A DNA stretch of 64,000 nt, from contig NC_064622.1 in the NCBI RefSeq assembly GCF_023898315.1, positions 177,216,178 to 177,280,177 of the forward strand, written 5' to 3'. Shown here piece by piece: positions 33,753 through 45,590 of the stretch. Each line of letters opens with the position of its first letter. Positions within the stretch are counted from its first letter, which is position 1. The notes under the pieces are model-generated. The model searched no databases. It worked only from the letters and a program-made list of their open reading frames with translations, and had not been told where the DNA came from. The position numbers and the translations under genes are program-made. Source of the DNA: Schistocerca nitens (lineage: Eukaryota; Arthropoda; Insecta; Orthoptera; Acrididae).

Positions 33753-35165
33753 TTACATCAGTCTTCTGAGTGGTTTGATACGGCCCACCACGAACTCCTC
33801 TCTTGTGACAACCTCTTCACCCCAGAGTAGCAGTTTCAGCACACGTCCTCAATTATTTGGTGCATAAATTTCAATCTCTGTCTTCCTTTACAGTTTTTAT
33901 CCTCTACAGCTGCCTCTAGTACCATGAAATCTCTACCCCGATGTCTTAATGTACCTATCATCCCGTGAACTTTGTTCTTGTCAATGTTTTCCGTATGTTG
34001 CTTTCCTCGCCAATTCTGTGGAGAACCGCATCATTCCTTACCTTTTCAGTCCTCCAAATTTTCAACATTCTTCTGTATCACCACATCAAGTCTTTGCTGT
34101 CCAGGTATCACTACCATTCAATGCTGTGCTCCAAACGTACATTCTCAGAAATTTCTTCCTCAAATTAAGACTTACGTTTGACACTAGCACATTTCACTTA
34201 ACCAGGAATGCCCTTTACCAGTACTAGACAGCATTTAATCCTCCTTGCTCAAACCGTCATGGGTTGTTTTGCTGCCTAAGTTTCTTGCTATCGTCATTTC
34301 TGCTACTTCTCATTTACTTTCGTCTTTCTTCCATTTAGCCGGCCGTAGTGGCCGTGCGGTTCTAGGCGCTACAGTCTGGAGCCGAGCGACCGCTACGGTC
34401 GCAGGTTCGAATCCTGCCTCGGGCATGGAAGTGTGTGATGTCCTTAGGTTAGTTAGGTTAGTTAAGTTAGGTTAGTTAAGTCGCATAGTGCTCAGAGCCA
34501 TTTTTCTTCCATTTACTCTGTCTGTATTCTGGACTCATTAGACTATTCATTCCATTGAACAGTTCTTATGATTCTTCTATACTTTTACTGAGGACCAGTG
34601 AATCTTAGTATTGATATCGTTTCACCTTGAATTTTAATCCCATTCTTTATCCTTTCTTTTATTTCCGCCATTTCTTCTCCGTTGTATAGACTGAACAGTA
34701 GGGGCGAAATACTACATCGCTTCCTCATATTCTGTTTAACCCGAGCACTTCGTCTCCCACTCTTTTTGTTCACTCTTCGTTCTTGTACATATTGTACGAA
34801 TATATTACCCGTCTCTCCTTCTAAATCAACTCTATTTTTCTCAGACTTTCGATCATCTTGCACCATTTTACATTGTCGAATGATTTTGACAGGTCGACAA
34901 ATCTTATGAACGTGTCTCGATTCTTCAGTCTTGCCTCCATTATCAGCTGCAACGTCAGAACAGCCTCTATGGTGCCTTTACTTTTCCTACAGTCAACTGA
35001 TCGTCTTCAAAGTGATCTTCGATTTTCTTTCCTGTTCTTCTGTATATTATTATTCTCAGCAACTTGGATGGCTGAGCTGTGAAGTTGATAGTGCGACAGT
35101 TCTCGTACTTGTAGACTCTTGCCATCTTCGGAATTGCGTGGATGATGTTTTTCCGGAATATTAGA
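33753..35165 (-). mobile_element. RTE-like LINE fragment, degenerate
   Basis: Minus-strand copy related to 22735-25870. RCSISPLLFSLYNGEEMAEI lies within 34585-34866, preceded by NIFVQYVQERRVNK. The 3' part towards 33770 contains the familiar LINE tail read on the plus strand as ACAACCTCTTCACCCCAGAG. There are many stops and shifts. A type A SINE is inserted at 34337. Confidence 0.7.
34337..34504 (+). mobile_element. SINE type A, copy 7 (rearranged body)
   Basis: Perfect 10-bp duplication TCTTCCATTT at 34327-34336 and 34505-34514. The usual TAAGTAGTTCTAAGTTCTAGG section is replaced by repeats of GGTTAGTTAG/TTAAG, so the body is shortened. Confidence 0.9.
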
Positions 35166-35205
35166 AATGTATCACATATTTACCTACACTTAATACATTG
35201 ATATA

Positions 35206-35506
35206 CAGGGTGCTTATAAATGAGTATCTGGGTTTGAACACTGTATAATATTTATTACTTTAAACTTTCAGTTATAAATGATATGTCAAATCAAAGAGCA
35301 ACTCAAACAGCTGTGTTTGGCACCAGTGCGCCACCTCACTGGCATAGCGAAGTACGCGATTGGTTGAACTTCACTGTACATTTATAAGGTTCTTGGTAAA
35401 ACGGTTTGAGTTGCTTTTTCGTTTGACTTATCATTTATAACTGTAAGTTTCATATAATAAATATTATAAAGCGTTAGAACCCCGATATTCATTTATAAAC
35501 ACCCTG
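35206..35506. mobile_element. MITE with long inverted repeats
   Basis: A 301-bp element between TA dinucleotides. Ends are CAGGGTG..TATAAATGA and its complement; the arms extend about 105 bp (AAGTTATAAATGATA-like and AGAGCAACTCAAAC). No coding content. TA flanks suggest Tc1/mariner mobilisation. Confidence 0.85.
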
Positions 35507-35927
35507 TATTGAAATAATATGTTATACTTAATAAAATACGGAGTGATCGGAATTTGTTACTATACACGAACACTATGCTTCGTCTATTACGCAAGTGTGT
35601 TGTGCAAGTTCATAATATTGTATCTAGATAGTGTGTTGTTCGGATAATACAACAAAGTTCAAGGAGGGTATCTGGGCTAAGCAGCGCTGTAGTCTTCGTG
35701 TGTAATCCTCCTCATGTAATGGCTGGACTTCCCTACAAGCTATGGACGTTGCGCCTCTTCACGGCCAACACACTACACGTTAGCGTGGCACATTCAGAGC
35801 GCTTCCGCCACTTGAGTAGTGCAGGTAGAAGGTTCCTCTTCCTATCTCCTCAACACACTGAGCATGGCCGATACGAGCGTGGACGGTCCTTACCAGGCAG
35901 TGATATCGATCGTAGGATGGAAACGTA
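35507..35927. other. No gene supported
   Basis: A 76-residue open frame at 35698-35928 has no recognisable domain. Otherwise featureless. Confidence 0.35.
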
Positions 35928-36563
35928 GGTGGGGCGTCCAATAAGGATGTTTCCCTGTTTTATAAAAATAACATTACAAACAACTGAAATAATTTTATTG
36001 AGGTTTTACACTGCTTCTGTTACTTTTCTGCATAGTCGCCACGTTTTTGAAGCATTTTTGGTAACGTGACACACGTTTTTCCAGACCAGTGTTATACCTA
36101 GTTGGCTCCTGTGCTCCTAAACAATTGTTCACTGTTGACGTGATTTATTCATCGGTAATGAAGGGCTTACCTCCAATATGGCCTTCAAGTTGGGGAACAA
36201 CTGAAAAATCACTTGGGGAAAGATGGAGTGAATATGGAGGGCGCCGAAGCACTTTCCAGTTGAATATTCCGATCTCAGCCAGGGTCATTCGAGCAGAGCA
36301 CTGGAAGAGGACTTTGAGAGACTGAAGTGCAGGAAGTTTTCTTTCGATGGCAGCTCGCAGATTCATCAAGACGAACACAGAGAGCGACTTGGTATAACAC
36401 CGGCCTCGAAAAACTTGTGTCATGGAACCAAAAATGCTTGGAAAACGTGGCGACTAAGTAGAAAAGCAACAGAAGCAGTGTACAGTTTCAATAAAATTAT
36501 CTCTCCTTGATGACTTGTGTGTATTATTTTTATAAAACAGAGAGACTTGCTGGAGGGTCCTCG
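35928..36563. mobile_element. Second palindromic mariner derivative with two 3' ends
   Basis: A 636-bp element between TA dinucleotides (35926-35927, 36564-36565). The outer 170 bp of each side are complementary (TAGTCGCCACGTTTT on the left; AAAACGTGGCGACTA on the right). Both sides read outward as a mariner C-terminus: on the minus strand PPYSLHLSPSDF, HIGGKPFITDE and GKTCVTLPKMLQKRGD; on the plus strand of the right side RKTCVMEPKMLGKRGD. The family differs from that of 4662-5278. No catalytic core. Confidence 0.75.
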
Positions 36564-36613
36564 TAGAAGCATTGGTACAGTTCTTAGGCAGCTCCATGTT
36601 ACAGCATAAATAA

Positions 36614-38033
36614 TATGTTGGCGTATAAGTTCGTAGCTACAGATATACATAATGAAGACTTCAGTCATCAATAATATATTCTCCTTCGCTATTTACAACA
36701 GTCTGCCAACGCCGAGGGAAATTTTCGATTCAGCGACTGCAGAAGTCACGTGGTTTTGAGGCGAAGGACTTGTCGAGCCATGTTCGGGGCGCATTTTTCA
36801 TACGGAAAGAAAGTTGCTTGAAGGTTTTTCGATCGACAACGGAAAAGCTGAAAATCTGAGGGGCGAAATCAGATGAAGAAGGTGGGTGCAGAACGACTTC
36901 CGAACCCAACTTCTGTTCAGTATTTTTTGTCAGTCTGCTGAATGCGGGCGATCGCTATCGTGGAGTAATATCACTTCAAGCAGTTTTCCTGGTCGTCGTT
37001 CTTGGACTGTGTCTGCAAGACATCTCAGTTGTTGACGATAAATGTCAGCTGTGATGGTTACACCTCTGGGAGGCAATTCGTAGTACACCACACGGCCGCC
37101 GTTCCACCAGATGCATAACATTATCTTTTGTGGATGCTCTTTGTCCAGAGAGTTGCTGCTTTCTTTGGGCTCAAGCATTCCTTTCATATTCTTGTATTAG
37201 CATAAAGACTCCATTTCTCATTACCAGCATCGATACAGGATAGGAATGGTCGATGTCGTTCATGAGCCATGATGTCGAGCAAGCAGAGATGCACATATGA
37301 CCACCCGGTTTTTTAACTTTCCTCTTTGCATGCAAACGTCGCACAATGTTGGAATGCAGACAGTAGTTCACTTGTGTCATCTGTCGAGTACACTGACGTC
37401 AATCATTGCTGGATTGCTATGTTGAAACGACTTTCATCGAACCCCGAAAGTCCTCCCGAACGTGACGACATTAATGTCAAAACAATCCTCCTTAAAATGA
37501 GAAAACCATTTTCTTGCCGTGCTCTGACGAATGTCGTTGTCCCCATACACGACACAAAGGTTTTTCGCCTCCTCCGCTGCTGTCACCCCTCCACTGAACT
37601 CAAAGAGAACAACATGTCGTCGGCCGGCCGGGGTGACCGAGCGGTTCTAGGCGCTACAGCCTGGAACCGCGCGACCGCTACGGTCGCAGGTTCGTATCCT
37701 GCCTCGGGCATGGACGTGTGTGATGTCCTTAGGTTAGTTAGATTTACGTAGTTCTAAATTCTAGGCGACTGATGACCTCAGAAGTTAAGTCCCATAGTGC
37801 TCAGAGCCATTTGAACCATCTGAACATATCGGAAATGTCCCGATTTCCCCAGGTGGCACTCCATTTTCTTGCGTCCTCAGCTCCACTCTCTCCAAATGAC
37901 AAAATGACGATCTGTAATCTCAAACAGCAAGAATGAACTGTAAATAAAAAATGACAATAGATAAATAAACCCGTAGCAACCGGAATATCAACGTACAAAA
38001 CAAAAATGCGACGATCTTGTGCACCAACCTAAT
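36614..38033 (-). mobile_element. Mariner element, degenerate, with SINE insertion
   Basis: The right terminus, complemented, reads TTAGGTTGGTGCACAAG, close to the well-known mariner end; the left is TGTTGGCGTATAAG. The minus strand shows the central transposase: YCLHSNIVRRLHAKRKVKKPG, MLCIWWNGGRVVYYELPPRG, TADIYRQQLRCL and VILLHDSDRPHSAD (second catalytic Asp in HDSD, usually HDNA). The C-terminus NFPRRWQTVVNSEG lies near 36680-36720. Frames are broken in several places. A type A SINE sits near the 5' side. Confidence 0.85.
37620..37822 (+). mobile_element. SINE type A, copy 8
   Basis: Complete copy inside the mariner element. The short duplication AACATGTCG / AACATATCG (about 37611 and 37823) has one mismatch. 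Confidence 0.88.
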
Positions 38034-38269
38034 ATAAGAAGTACAAAATAGCGCCAGTTACTAAGCAGCTTTTTCTTCTTCCTCGCCTTGTCCCCTGTCT
38101 GCAGTGCGTCGGCGTGCTAATCTGGAGCTAGCTATGTTATCGGTGAAAGGTGGCCGAATGCCCTCTCTGTCACCACCCCTCCTCTCTCCCCCCCCCCCCC
38201 CCCCACCTCGCTACCAACACCCGCTCGGAATGATTTGTGCGTCCAGTCTGACTGCGTCATCTGTAATTC
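38034..38269. other. Non-coding, with a poly(C) run at 38188-38204
   Basis: Contains a 17-base C run and pyrimidine-rich sequence. No gene. Confidence 0.6.
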
Positions 38270-38507
38270 CAAGTAAAAGTGTTAGAACAATTTCTAAATG
38301 TTTGTGAAACGTGTAACTGACGCGAGACGGGGGTATTAACCCGGTCGGAAGCGGGAAACTGCTTAAAAGCCGCATCCAGACTCGCTGGCACTCCGTCCTC
38401 ATTGTTGGTTCGCCGGACGCATTCGATCCGGGGCCGGGGCATTTCCCCGATCTCCCCGAATCCCAGAAGCGGCGTGTTAGCACGCGTGGCTACCCAGACG
38501 GGTACAA
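38270..38507 (-). mobile_element. SINE type F (widespread insect tRNA SINE)
   Basis: On the minus strand the head reads GTCTGGGTAGCCACGCGTGC, then GGGATTCGGGG and GCCCCGGATCGAAT; the body ends GTTACACG near 38310. I recognise this SINE from several insect orders. The copy is diverged and lacks an obvious target duplication. Confidence 0.7.
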
Positions 38508-39529
38508 GCAACTCTGCAGCAACTGTAATAAAGCTACAGGCCGAAATTAGCTAGTTAGACTAGTCTGTGGGATCTCTTCGTCGCCAGTCAGAGGTCGCGA
38601 GTAATTAACGCCGAGGAATGTGGAGGAGAATCTCTGTTGGGAAACCTAAGCACGTATGATTACGCTGCTGCTTTGCAGTTGCCAGGCTCTTTGTCATCTA
38701 CGTGACACACTTCCGTGTTTGTGTAATGGCACATACTCTACTGTTCTCTAGAATCTTACTCCGCTTGTTCACAGCACAAACCGCACGACTACAATGAGCC
38801 ATGGTGAACTGTCGCAAGATATAATGCACGTACAGGTACATTGTTAGACGCAGTCCTTATATCGTCTAGTGAGGAACACCACACGCTATCCAATGAAAAT
38901 TTGAAGCCTCCATTTTCGAACTTTCACTTGCCTCGGCGTCCAAACGGTGAATTTCTAGGCAGGAATTTCCTCTTGAAAACCGATCATCTTTGTGTCAAGA
39001 ACAACAAATGACCGTTATCACTCCTGTTTTGCTGCATCCTTCCCATCAAGACCGTGAATATTCCTGACTTTTGAGGAAACAGCACTCATGATACCGAAAA
39101 ATTTCAAACGCTGAATATATGTGCATATGTCTTGCAAAGAAAATTACCTTTGGCCTCAGGGTAAGAGCCCACGATTTAGAGAGTGTTTGTTTAGTTGCAG
39201 TATTCAGTCATATAGTACAAACTTCGTATCTGAGTTGTAGTGGCTGCTAAAATTCCGCTTCTTCGGATATGGCTTTGTATGTATATTCCACAAGAAACTA
39301 TTGAGGAATGGACACGCTCTCAGAATGGGTCGCTCAAAATCAACTGTACTTTCGTGTAAATAGGGAAAAACACATCTCTGTCCTTTGACTGTGCGAATTT
39401 CCAGTTCGTGTTTTAGCAATTATGTCTATCTAGTCAGTAGATTCTTAACGTCTCGCCACATAGAACAGTGAAAGTCTTTGAAAATCTGAAGGTAGGAGGG
39501 ATGAAAACATAAGAACCGAAGTACTATTT
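38508..39529. other. No gene supported
   Basis: Mixed-composition sequence with short frames only. Nothing I can classify. Confidence 0.4.
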
Positions 39530-40020
39530 CCAACTTGTACAGAAACCAGAGTCGAAGGACATGATAAAGAAGCAGTAATTGAGAAGGGATTGAGACAGGG
39601 TTGTAGTGTGTACTTATGTTATTCAGTCTCTTCATTGACCAAGCTATGAAGCAAATAAAGGAGACACTGGCAAGGAAATTAAAGTTCAAGGAAAAGACAT
39701 AAAACTGTGAGGTTTTCTGATGACACGGTAATTCTGTCAGCAACGGCAAAGGACTTAGAAGGACGGAATTGGTAATGTCCTCAGAAGAGTTTATAATGTG
39801 ATCATCAACAAAAGTAAAACATGGGTAATGATGGAATGCAGTTGAATTACATCAGGTGAATCCAACGGAATCGGATTAGAAAATGAGACACTAAAATAGT
39901 AGATGAGTTTTGCTATTTGGAGACAAAAAGAACTGATTATGGTCGAATTAGAGAAAAATATGAAATTCAGACTGGCGATAACAGGAAAAAATTTTTTTGA
40001 AACAGAGAGATTTAATGAAA
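39530..40020 (+). pseudogene. RTE-like LINE, reverse-transcriptase fragment
   Basis: The plus strand reads IEKGLRQGCS near 39580, then VRFSDDTVILSATAKDLEG (motif C FSDD) near 39707 and IVDEFCYLE near 39896 and onward. Stops and shifts are frequent. It is a fragment of the RT palm and thumb. Confidence 0.7.
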
Positions 40021-40125
40021 TAAATGGTTGAACTACCGTCATAAGTTGCATTAGGTAGCCTCCTTTATTTATTGATGGTGACTAGTTTCGAACGACCATT
40101 CTCAAACGAGTCTATGTTCTCAGAT

Positions 40126-40590
40126 AAGATTAGATTAGAGATTAGATTAGTACTTTATCCATAGATCATGAATACGACACTTCGTAATGATGTGGAACGT
40201 GTCAGGTTAATAAAAGGTGTATATACAAGATATTATATTACACAAAATATTACACGACACTTAATATTTATTTATTTATTTATTTGTTTATTGTGGGGGT
40301 TGGGGAAATTACCCACTTACTATATACAAAAATCCATCTAATGAGTAGAAGGAGTTGCCATTAAGAAATTCTTTTAATTTCCTTTTAAATGCTATATGGC
40401 TATGTGTCAGACTTTTGATGCTATTAGGTAAGTGACCAAAGACTTTTGTGCCAGCATAATTTACCCCCTTCTGAGCCAAAGTTAGATTTAACCTTGAGTA
40501 GTGAAGATCATCCTTTCTCCTAGTGTTGTAGCCGTGTACACTGCTATTACTTTTGAATTCGTTTGGATTGCTAATAACAAATTTCATAAG

Positions 40591-40644
<54 letters not shown>

Positions 40645-41545
40645 GAGGCTGCAATGAAGATCTCTAGCTCTTTAAATAAATGTTTGCAGGATGACCTTGG
40701 ATGAGCCACAGCAATTATTCTGATTACACGCTTTTGTGCAATGAACACTCTTTTACTCAAAGATGAGTTACCCCAGAATATGATGCCATACGAAAGCAAA
40801 GAATGAAAATAGGCGTGGTAAGCTAATTTACTCAGATGTATATCGTCAAAATTTGCAATCACCCTAGTATCGTAAGTAGCTGAACTCAAACGTTTCAGCA
40901 GATCTTCAGTGTGTTTTTCCAGTTCACCCCTCATCAATGCATACACCTAGAAATTTTGAATAGTCTACCTTAGCTACCGATTTCTGATCAAAGTCTATAT
41001 TTATTAACGGTGTCATTCCATTTACTGTGTGGAACTGTATATACTGTGTCTTGTCAAAGTTTAATGAGAGCCCATTTGCAGAGAACCACTTAATGATTTT
41101 CTGAAAAACATCGTTTACAATTTCACCAGTTAATTCTTGTCTGTTGGGTGTGATAGCTATACTTGTATCATCGGCAAAAAGTACCAGCTTCGCATCTTTG
41201 TGAATATAGAATGGCAAGTCATTAATATATATTAAGAACAGCAGAGGACGCAAGATCGAACCTTGCGGCACCCCATTCTTGATTGTTCCCCAGTTTGAGA
41301 AATCACCAGTTTTTTTGCATATTATGTAAATTGCTTATTTCAACTTTCTGCACTCTTCCAGTTAGGTATGATTTAAACCATTTGAGCGCTGTCCCATTCA
41401 TACCACAGTTCTTGAGCTTATCTAGAAGTATTCCATGATTTACGCAATCAATAGGATGGTTCTTATGTTTCCATGGGCTGGTTTGAGAATGGACGCAAGT
41501 CCAAAACTTTTCATCATCAATAATTAAAGGAGACTTCCTCATGAA
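40126..41545 (-). mobile_element. LINE (CR1/Jockey-like), second family
   Basis: Minus strand from about 41545: DCVNHGILLDKLKNCGMNG (motif A side), MPQGSILRPLLFLIYINDL near 41271, FADDTSIAI (motif C), then LSKLAYHAYFHSLLSYGIIFWG and KRVIRIIA in the C-terminal domain. After a TA-repeat expansion the end LTLAQKGVNYAGTKVFGHLP ... FKRKLKEFL is at 40309-40587. The 3' end shows ATTAGATTAGAG repeats at about 40128-40150. At least two frame breaks are present. The family differs from the TGTAGA-tailed one. Confidence 0.8.
40594..40641 (-). repeat. (TA)n microsatellite inside LINE coding sequence
   Basis: About 24 TA units inside the C-terminal RT-associated domain, giving an alternating Ile-Tyr stretch on the minus strand. 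Confidence 0.95.
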
Positions 41546-41570
41546 ACATATGATGGCACTTCGACCGTTT

Positions 41571-41770
41571 GCCGGCCGCGGTGGTCTAGCGGTTCTAGGC
41601 GCTCGGTCCGGAACCGCGCGACTGCTACGGTCGCAGGTTCGAATCCTGCCTCGGGCATGGATGTGTGTGATGTCCTTAGGTTAGTTAGGTTTAAGTAGTT
41701 CTAAGTTCTAGGGGACTGATGACCACAGATGTTAAGTCCCATAGTGCTCAGAGCCATTTGAACCATCTGA
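41571..41770 (+). mobile_element. SINE type A, copy 9
   Basis: Perfect 13-bp duplication ACTTCGACCGTTT at 41558-41570 and 41771-41783. Full-length head and body. Confidence 0.94.
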
Positions 41771-41879
41771 ACTTCGACCGTTTATTTTATTGAAGATGAA
41801 GTTGCGAGTCTGCTTCATCTCCGGCACGCTAAAGATCGTAAAGAGAGAAATTTGATAACATATAATGTCATTTGAGAGC

Positions 41880-42020
41880 CAGGAAACCTTTTCTGAAGGT
41901 ATTTACCTGGAGTGTGGTCTTGCACGGGACTGGAACGTGGACGATATACAGGGAGACAACGAGAGATTGGAAGCTTTTGAAACGTGGTGCTGCAGAAGAA
42001 TGCAGATCAGGTGGGTAGAC
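41880..42020 (+). pseudogene. RTE-like LINE, C-terminal fragment
   Basis: Reads GTWTIYRETTRDWKLLKRGAAEECR, close to the WT..... IEAFEMWCYRRM region of RTE-like LINEs. Too short to place further. Confidence 0.5.
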
Positions 42021-42039
42021 AGGTAGAGGTCTTCGGCCT

Positions 42040-42640
42040 GGAGTCTCATTCATTGTAGTGTAATCGTCTTCAGTGATGAGGCCCGTTTCGAACTGATGCC
42101 CGATGACCAGCAAAGACGTGTCTGGAGATGCCCTGGACAGTGCTGGGATACCAACCTGCCCGCCAGAATGCCCGACAACCAGGCGCGCGGTCTGAGGTGT
42201 CATTTCATTTCATAGCAGGACCCCTATGGTTGTCATCCGCGGCACGACATTCTACGCCCCGTTCTATTGCCCTTCATGACAAGCCTTCCTGGGTTTACAT
42301 TTCAGCAAGATAATGCCCGCCTACAACGACGAAAGTTTCTACTTCTTGTCTTCGTGCTTGGCAGCAAGCTCGCCGAATCTCCTCCCAGTTGAGAACGTCT
42401 GGAACATTATAGGCAGGGTAGGGCCCATCAACCAGCTGGGGATTCTGACGATCTAGCGTGGTAATTGGACAGAATTTAGCACGATATCCCTCAGAAGAAC
42501 ATAAACAATTCTATAAATCAATGGCAAGCCGAATAACTGCTTGCATAAGGGCCAGAGATCGACCACTGCGTTACTGACTTGCTCAGTTTTTGAAGCACTT
42601 TCTCGTGAATAAATCATCCAGTTTTTCTTTACCGGTCAGA
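42040..42640 (+). pseudogene. Tc1-like transposase remnant
   Basis: FSDEARFELMPDD (first catalytic Asp), RRVWRCPGQ, then FQQDNARLQ (second Asp) near 42300 and a decayed ERLEHY near the expected Glu position (42395). Multiple frame breaks. Terminal repeats were not found. Confidence 0.7.
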
Positions 42641-42741
42641 CTGTCATTCATCCAACGTCCACGCGTGTAAGAGTCCTTTTATCAGTAATATGAGCATTCC
42701 CTCAGAGAGACGCTCGGCTCTAAATCGATCTTAGTGAACTT

Positions 42742-43415
42742 ATGAAAATCTACAGCACAGTGATATGCCCAGCAGTAATGTACGGTTCAGATACAGGGAA
42801 CATGACTAAGCGAGAAAGGGAAAAACTATTAATATTTGAAAGAAGAGTAATGAGGAAGATATGGGGACCAGTTTTAGATAACGGAGAATGGAGGAGGAAA
42901 AACGAGAAAATCTACCTTCTGATGCGACAACCAACTATCCCACAGAAGATAAAGTGCAAAAGAATACAATGGGTGGGCCATGTAGCCCGTATGCCAGATG
43001 GAAGACAGGCGAAGATGGCACTAGCGGGGAAACCAAACACCAAACGCCCCACTGGACGACCAAGGCAGCGCTGGATGGACGACCTGGCGAAGGCCCGCAT
43101 CTCGTGGTCGTGCGGTAGCGTTCTCGCTTCCCACGCCCGGGTTCCCGGGTTCGATTCCCGGCGGGGTCAGGGATTTTCTCTGCCCCGTGATGGCTGGGTG
43201 TTGTGTGCTGTCCTTAGGTTAGTTAGGTTTAAGTAGTTCTAAGTTCTAGGGGACTTCTGACCACAGCAGTTGAGTCCCATAGTGCTCAGAGCCATTTCGA
43301 CCTGGCGAAGGACCTGACAGCCCTGGGAATCGAAGACACCTGGAGGAACCGGGCACAAAACAGGAAGGAATGGAGGCAGTTTGTGGAAGCAACGCGTGGT
43401 CTGCAGGGCCTGTGA
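42742..43415 (+). pseudogene. LINE C-terminal fragment interrupted by a SINE
   Basis: The plus strand reads STVICPAVMYGSDT, LLIFERRVMRKIWGP, IKCKRIQWVGHVARMPD and GRPRQRWMDDLAK. After the SINE (43094-43298) it continues KDLTALGIEDTWRNRAQNRK and ends at a stop near 43412. This is the typical post-RT end of RTE-like LINEs, and it is uninterrupted apart from the SINE, so it is relatively young. Confidence 0.8.
43094..43298 (+). mobile_element. SINE type B (different head, type A tail)
   Basis: Perfect 13-bp duplication GACCTGGCGAAGG at 43081-43093 and 43299-43311. The head, with GGTCGTGCGGTAGCG as the A-box region and GGGTTCGATTCCCGGC as the B-box, is unlike type A. From TGCTGTCCTTAGGTTAG onward the body is that of type A. 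Confidence 0.93.
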
Positions 43416-43559
43416 TCGCTGAAATCTATCTATCTGTGACCTCCTCTGATCCCATACACATGATCGTATTATTCACGCCCTGCAACGTACCACTATACCC
43501 AACGAACATATCCTGAGAATCATCAACAAACCCTCGTCAGGTGTAGTGCGAAAGATACC

Positions 43560-45590
43560 GGTGAGCCTCAAGAAGTACGCTCCGCTGAATTTGTCGCAGT
43601 ATTCTTCTGGAGCTCTCCAGTCGAATGCGATGCGCTCAGACGCTGGCAGCGAAGCTCACAGTAGCGTAGAAGATAGCTTCATGATATGACCGCATGACCG
43701 CACCACATCCAACGGTAATTTGTAGTAGCCAGTGCGAGAGCGGGCTGTCTTTTCCATAATTTTAGCCGGTTTCTCTGTAACGGATTTTACTTGTTCTAGA
43801 ACGTTTCTTTTCTCGTCTAGAAGAATGCCTAGATACCTAAAAGAGTGCTATGTTTCACAGATATTCCGTCAAGTCTCAGAGAAGGACTTCTCGAGAGAGA
43901 AACTCTTCCACTCGGGAGTATGTAAGTGGTTTTAACAATGGCTGTGGCCAGTTTGTTGCACGTGCACCACCGCTGTATCTGGACAAGCAGATCACTAGTT
44001 TTTTTCCTTAAGTCTTGTCTGGAGTCCGCAGATACCATTACTAGGACGTCATACGCGTACGCAATAACACTTTCAGGAATATCTGTCCCGTCTAACAGAT
44101 GTGATAGAAGTTCAGTTCTAATACCCTACAACAATGGACCATTTACGTAGCTTTGAGGACAACTCTACCTTGCTCTGTCCCGCAAACCAAAAATGGTTCA
44201 AATGGCTCTGAGCACTATGGGACTTAACTGCTCAGGTCATCAGTCCCCTAAGGACATCACACACATCCATGCCCGAGGCAGGAATCGAACCTGCGACCGT
44301 AGCGATCGCGCGGTTCCAGACTGTAGCGTCTAGAACCGCTCGGCCACTCCGGCCCGCTGTCCCGCAAACCATTGGACGCTGCTTCCACTACAGTAATCTA
44401 CAAATTTATTAATAAAGACTTTTGGGAACCCTGAGATCTCGGAGGCGTGAGAATATCTCATGCCACCAAAGGTTATCGAATGCGTCTGTGATGTCAGTCA
44501 TGAACTTGGCTGCGTACTTCGTTATCGAATTTTCTACAATCTGAAGAGCTCTATTAATCTCATCATCTGTAGACTTCCTTTTTCTGAATCCGTAGTGACA
44601 CTGGTTTACACCCAAGAACTCCCTGTGCGCCTGCAACTAGTCACAAAGCAGACGCTCCTGATCTTTGGCCAGGACGATTAATAACCAAATGAGTGTATTG
44701 CTTGTCAGTGATACCGGGTCTCTGTCCTCCCCCTTCTCAATCACTACTGCCCCAGCTGTTTCTCAGATCGTCAGAATCCTACCTATGCGCAATTATTACC
44801 GTCAAATAAGGCACTATCAGTGGACCTGTCATTCGAATTACCTCAGGGTACCACCCGTAGCTGGTTCCCTTCCAAATACTGATCTTGGAAAGAGCGATAG
44901 TAACTTCTTAATCGAAAATTAACCCCAGCATATGATTGAAATATCCGTTATCTAATTCACTTCTAAGCTTTGCGTGTATTTGACTGCGTTTTTATTGTCA
45001 TCGGAAGGTAGGGTGATTAGCATATGTTCTGCTGCTCCTTCTACCCAGTCGACCTCCCTAAGAATTGTGGTCATGACAGCGGGTCCATTAAACCGTTCAG
45101 TCAACAATTTATACGGTCTTCTCCGTGCGTCAAACTGCAGCTACATTCATAGAAGCTTCTACCAGTGAATACATTTCAATGTTTTGTAGCGCATTTAACG
45201 GACCTGTATTCGTGATGAGTATGCTGTGGACATTTCCGTCTTCAAAAATAGCAACGACCGTGTTTGCTAGACTGCAGGCACACTTACCTGGTTTGACGAA
45301 TAAGCAGCCACCTGCCATATATCGACTACCCAATGTTAATTCCACAGAAAATGACGGGGACTGTTTAGAAAATTGCGTGGAATGTAGAAATCAACATGCC
45401 CTCAATTCAACAGTTCTATGGGATCTGATCCCCAATCTGGATATGGCGTGCCTTTTGGACTTGAGGACATTACCGAGACTAGAGACAATGTTACGCTGGG
45501 TTAGAGCGGTGTCTGCTCGGGGTAATTTTTGGTCTGGTGTTATTATCTCTGTGCAGGACGAATGATCCGCAGCCAGTGTGTACATCTTGT
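43560..45590 (-). mobile_element. R1-like LINE, degenerate
   Basis: Minus strand: HYGFRKRKSTDDEINRALQI and FMTDITDAFDNLWW (motif A region) in 44409-44636; after a SINE, DIPESVIAYAYDVLVM (motif C altered) and SADSRQDLRKKTSDLLVQIQ in 43829-44110. Upstream (45130-45345) MELTLGSRYMAGGCLFVKPG may belong to the endonuclease part, though I could not match its motifs. The 'FRKGRSTDDAI ... FDNLWW' pattern is typical of the R1 group. Heavily broken. Confidence 0.65.
44189..44357 (-). mobile_element. SINE type A, copy 10 (internal deletion)
   Basis: Perfect 13-bp duplication TGTCCCGCAAACC at 44176-44188 and 44358-44370. About 30 bp of the body are missing between CAGTCCCCTA and AGGACATC, a deletion across a short CCTA repeat. 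Confidence 0.92.

Noticed and set aside
40584-40660. TA-rich promoter or TATA element
   Set aside because: It is a TA microsatellite interrupting LINE coding sequence.
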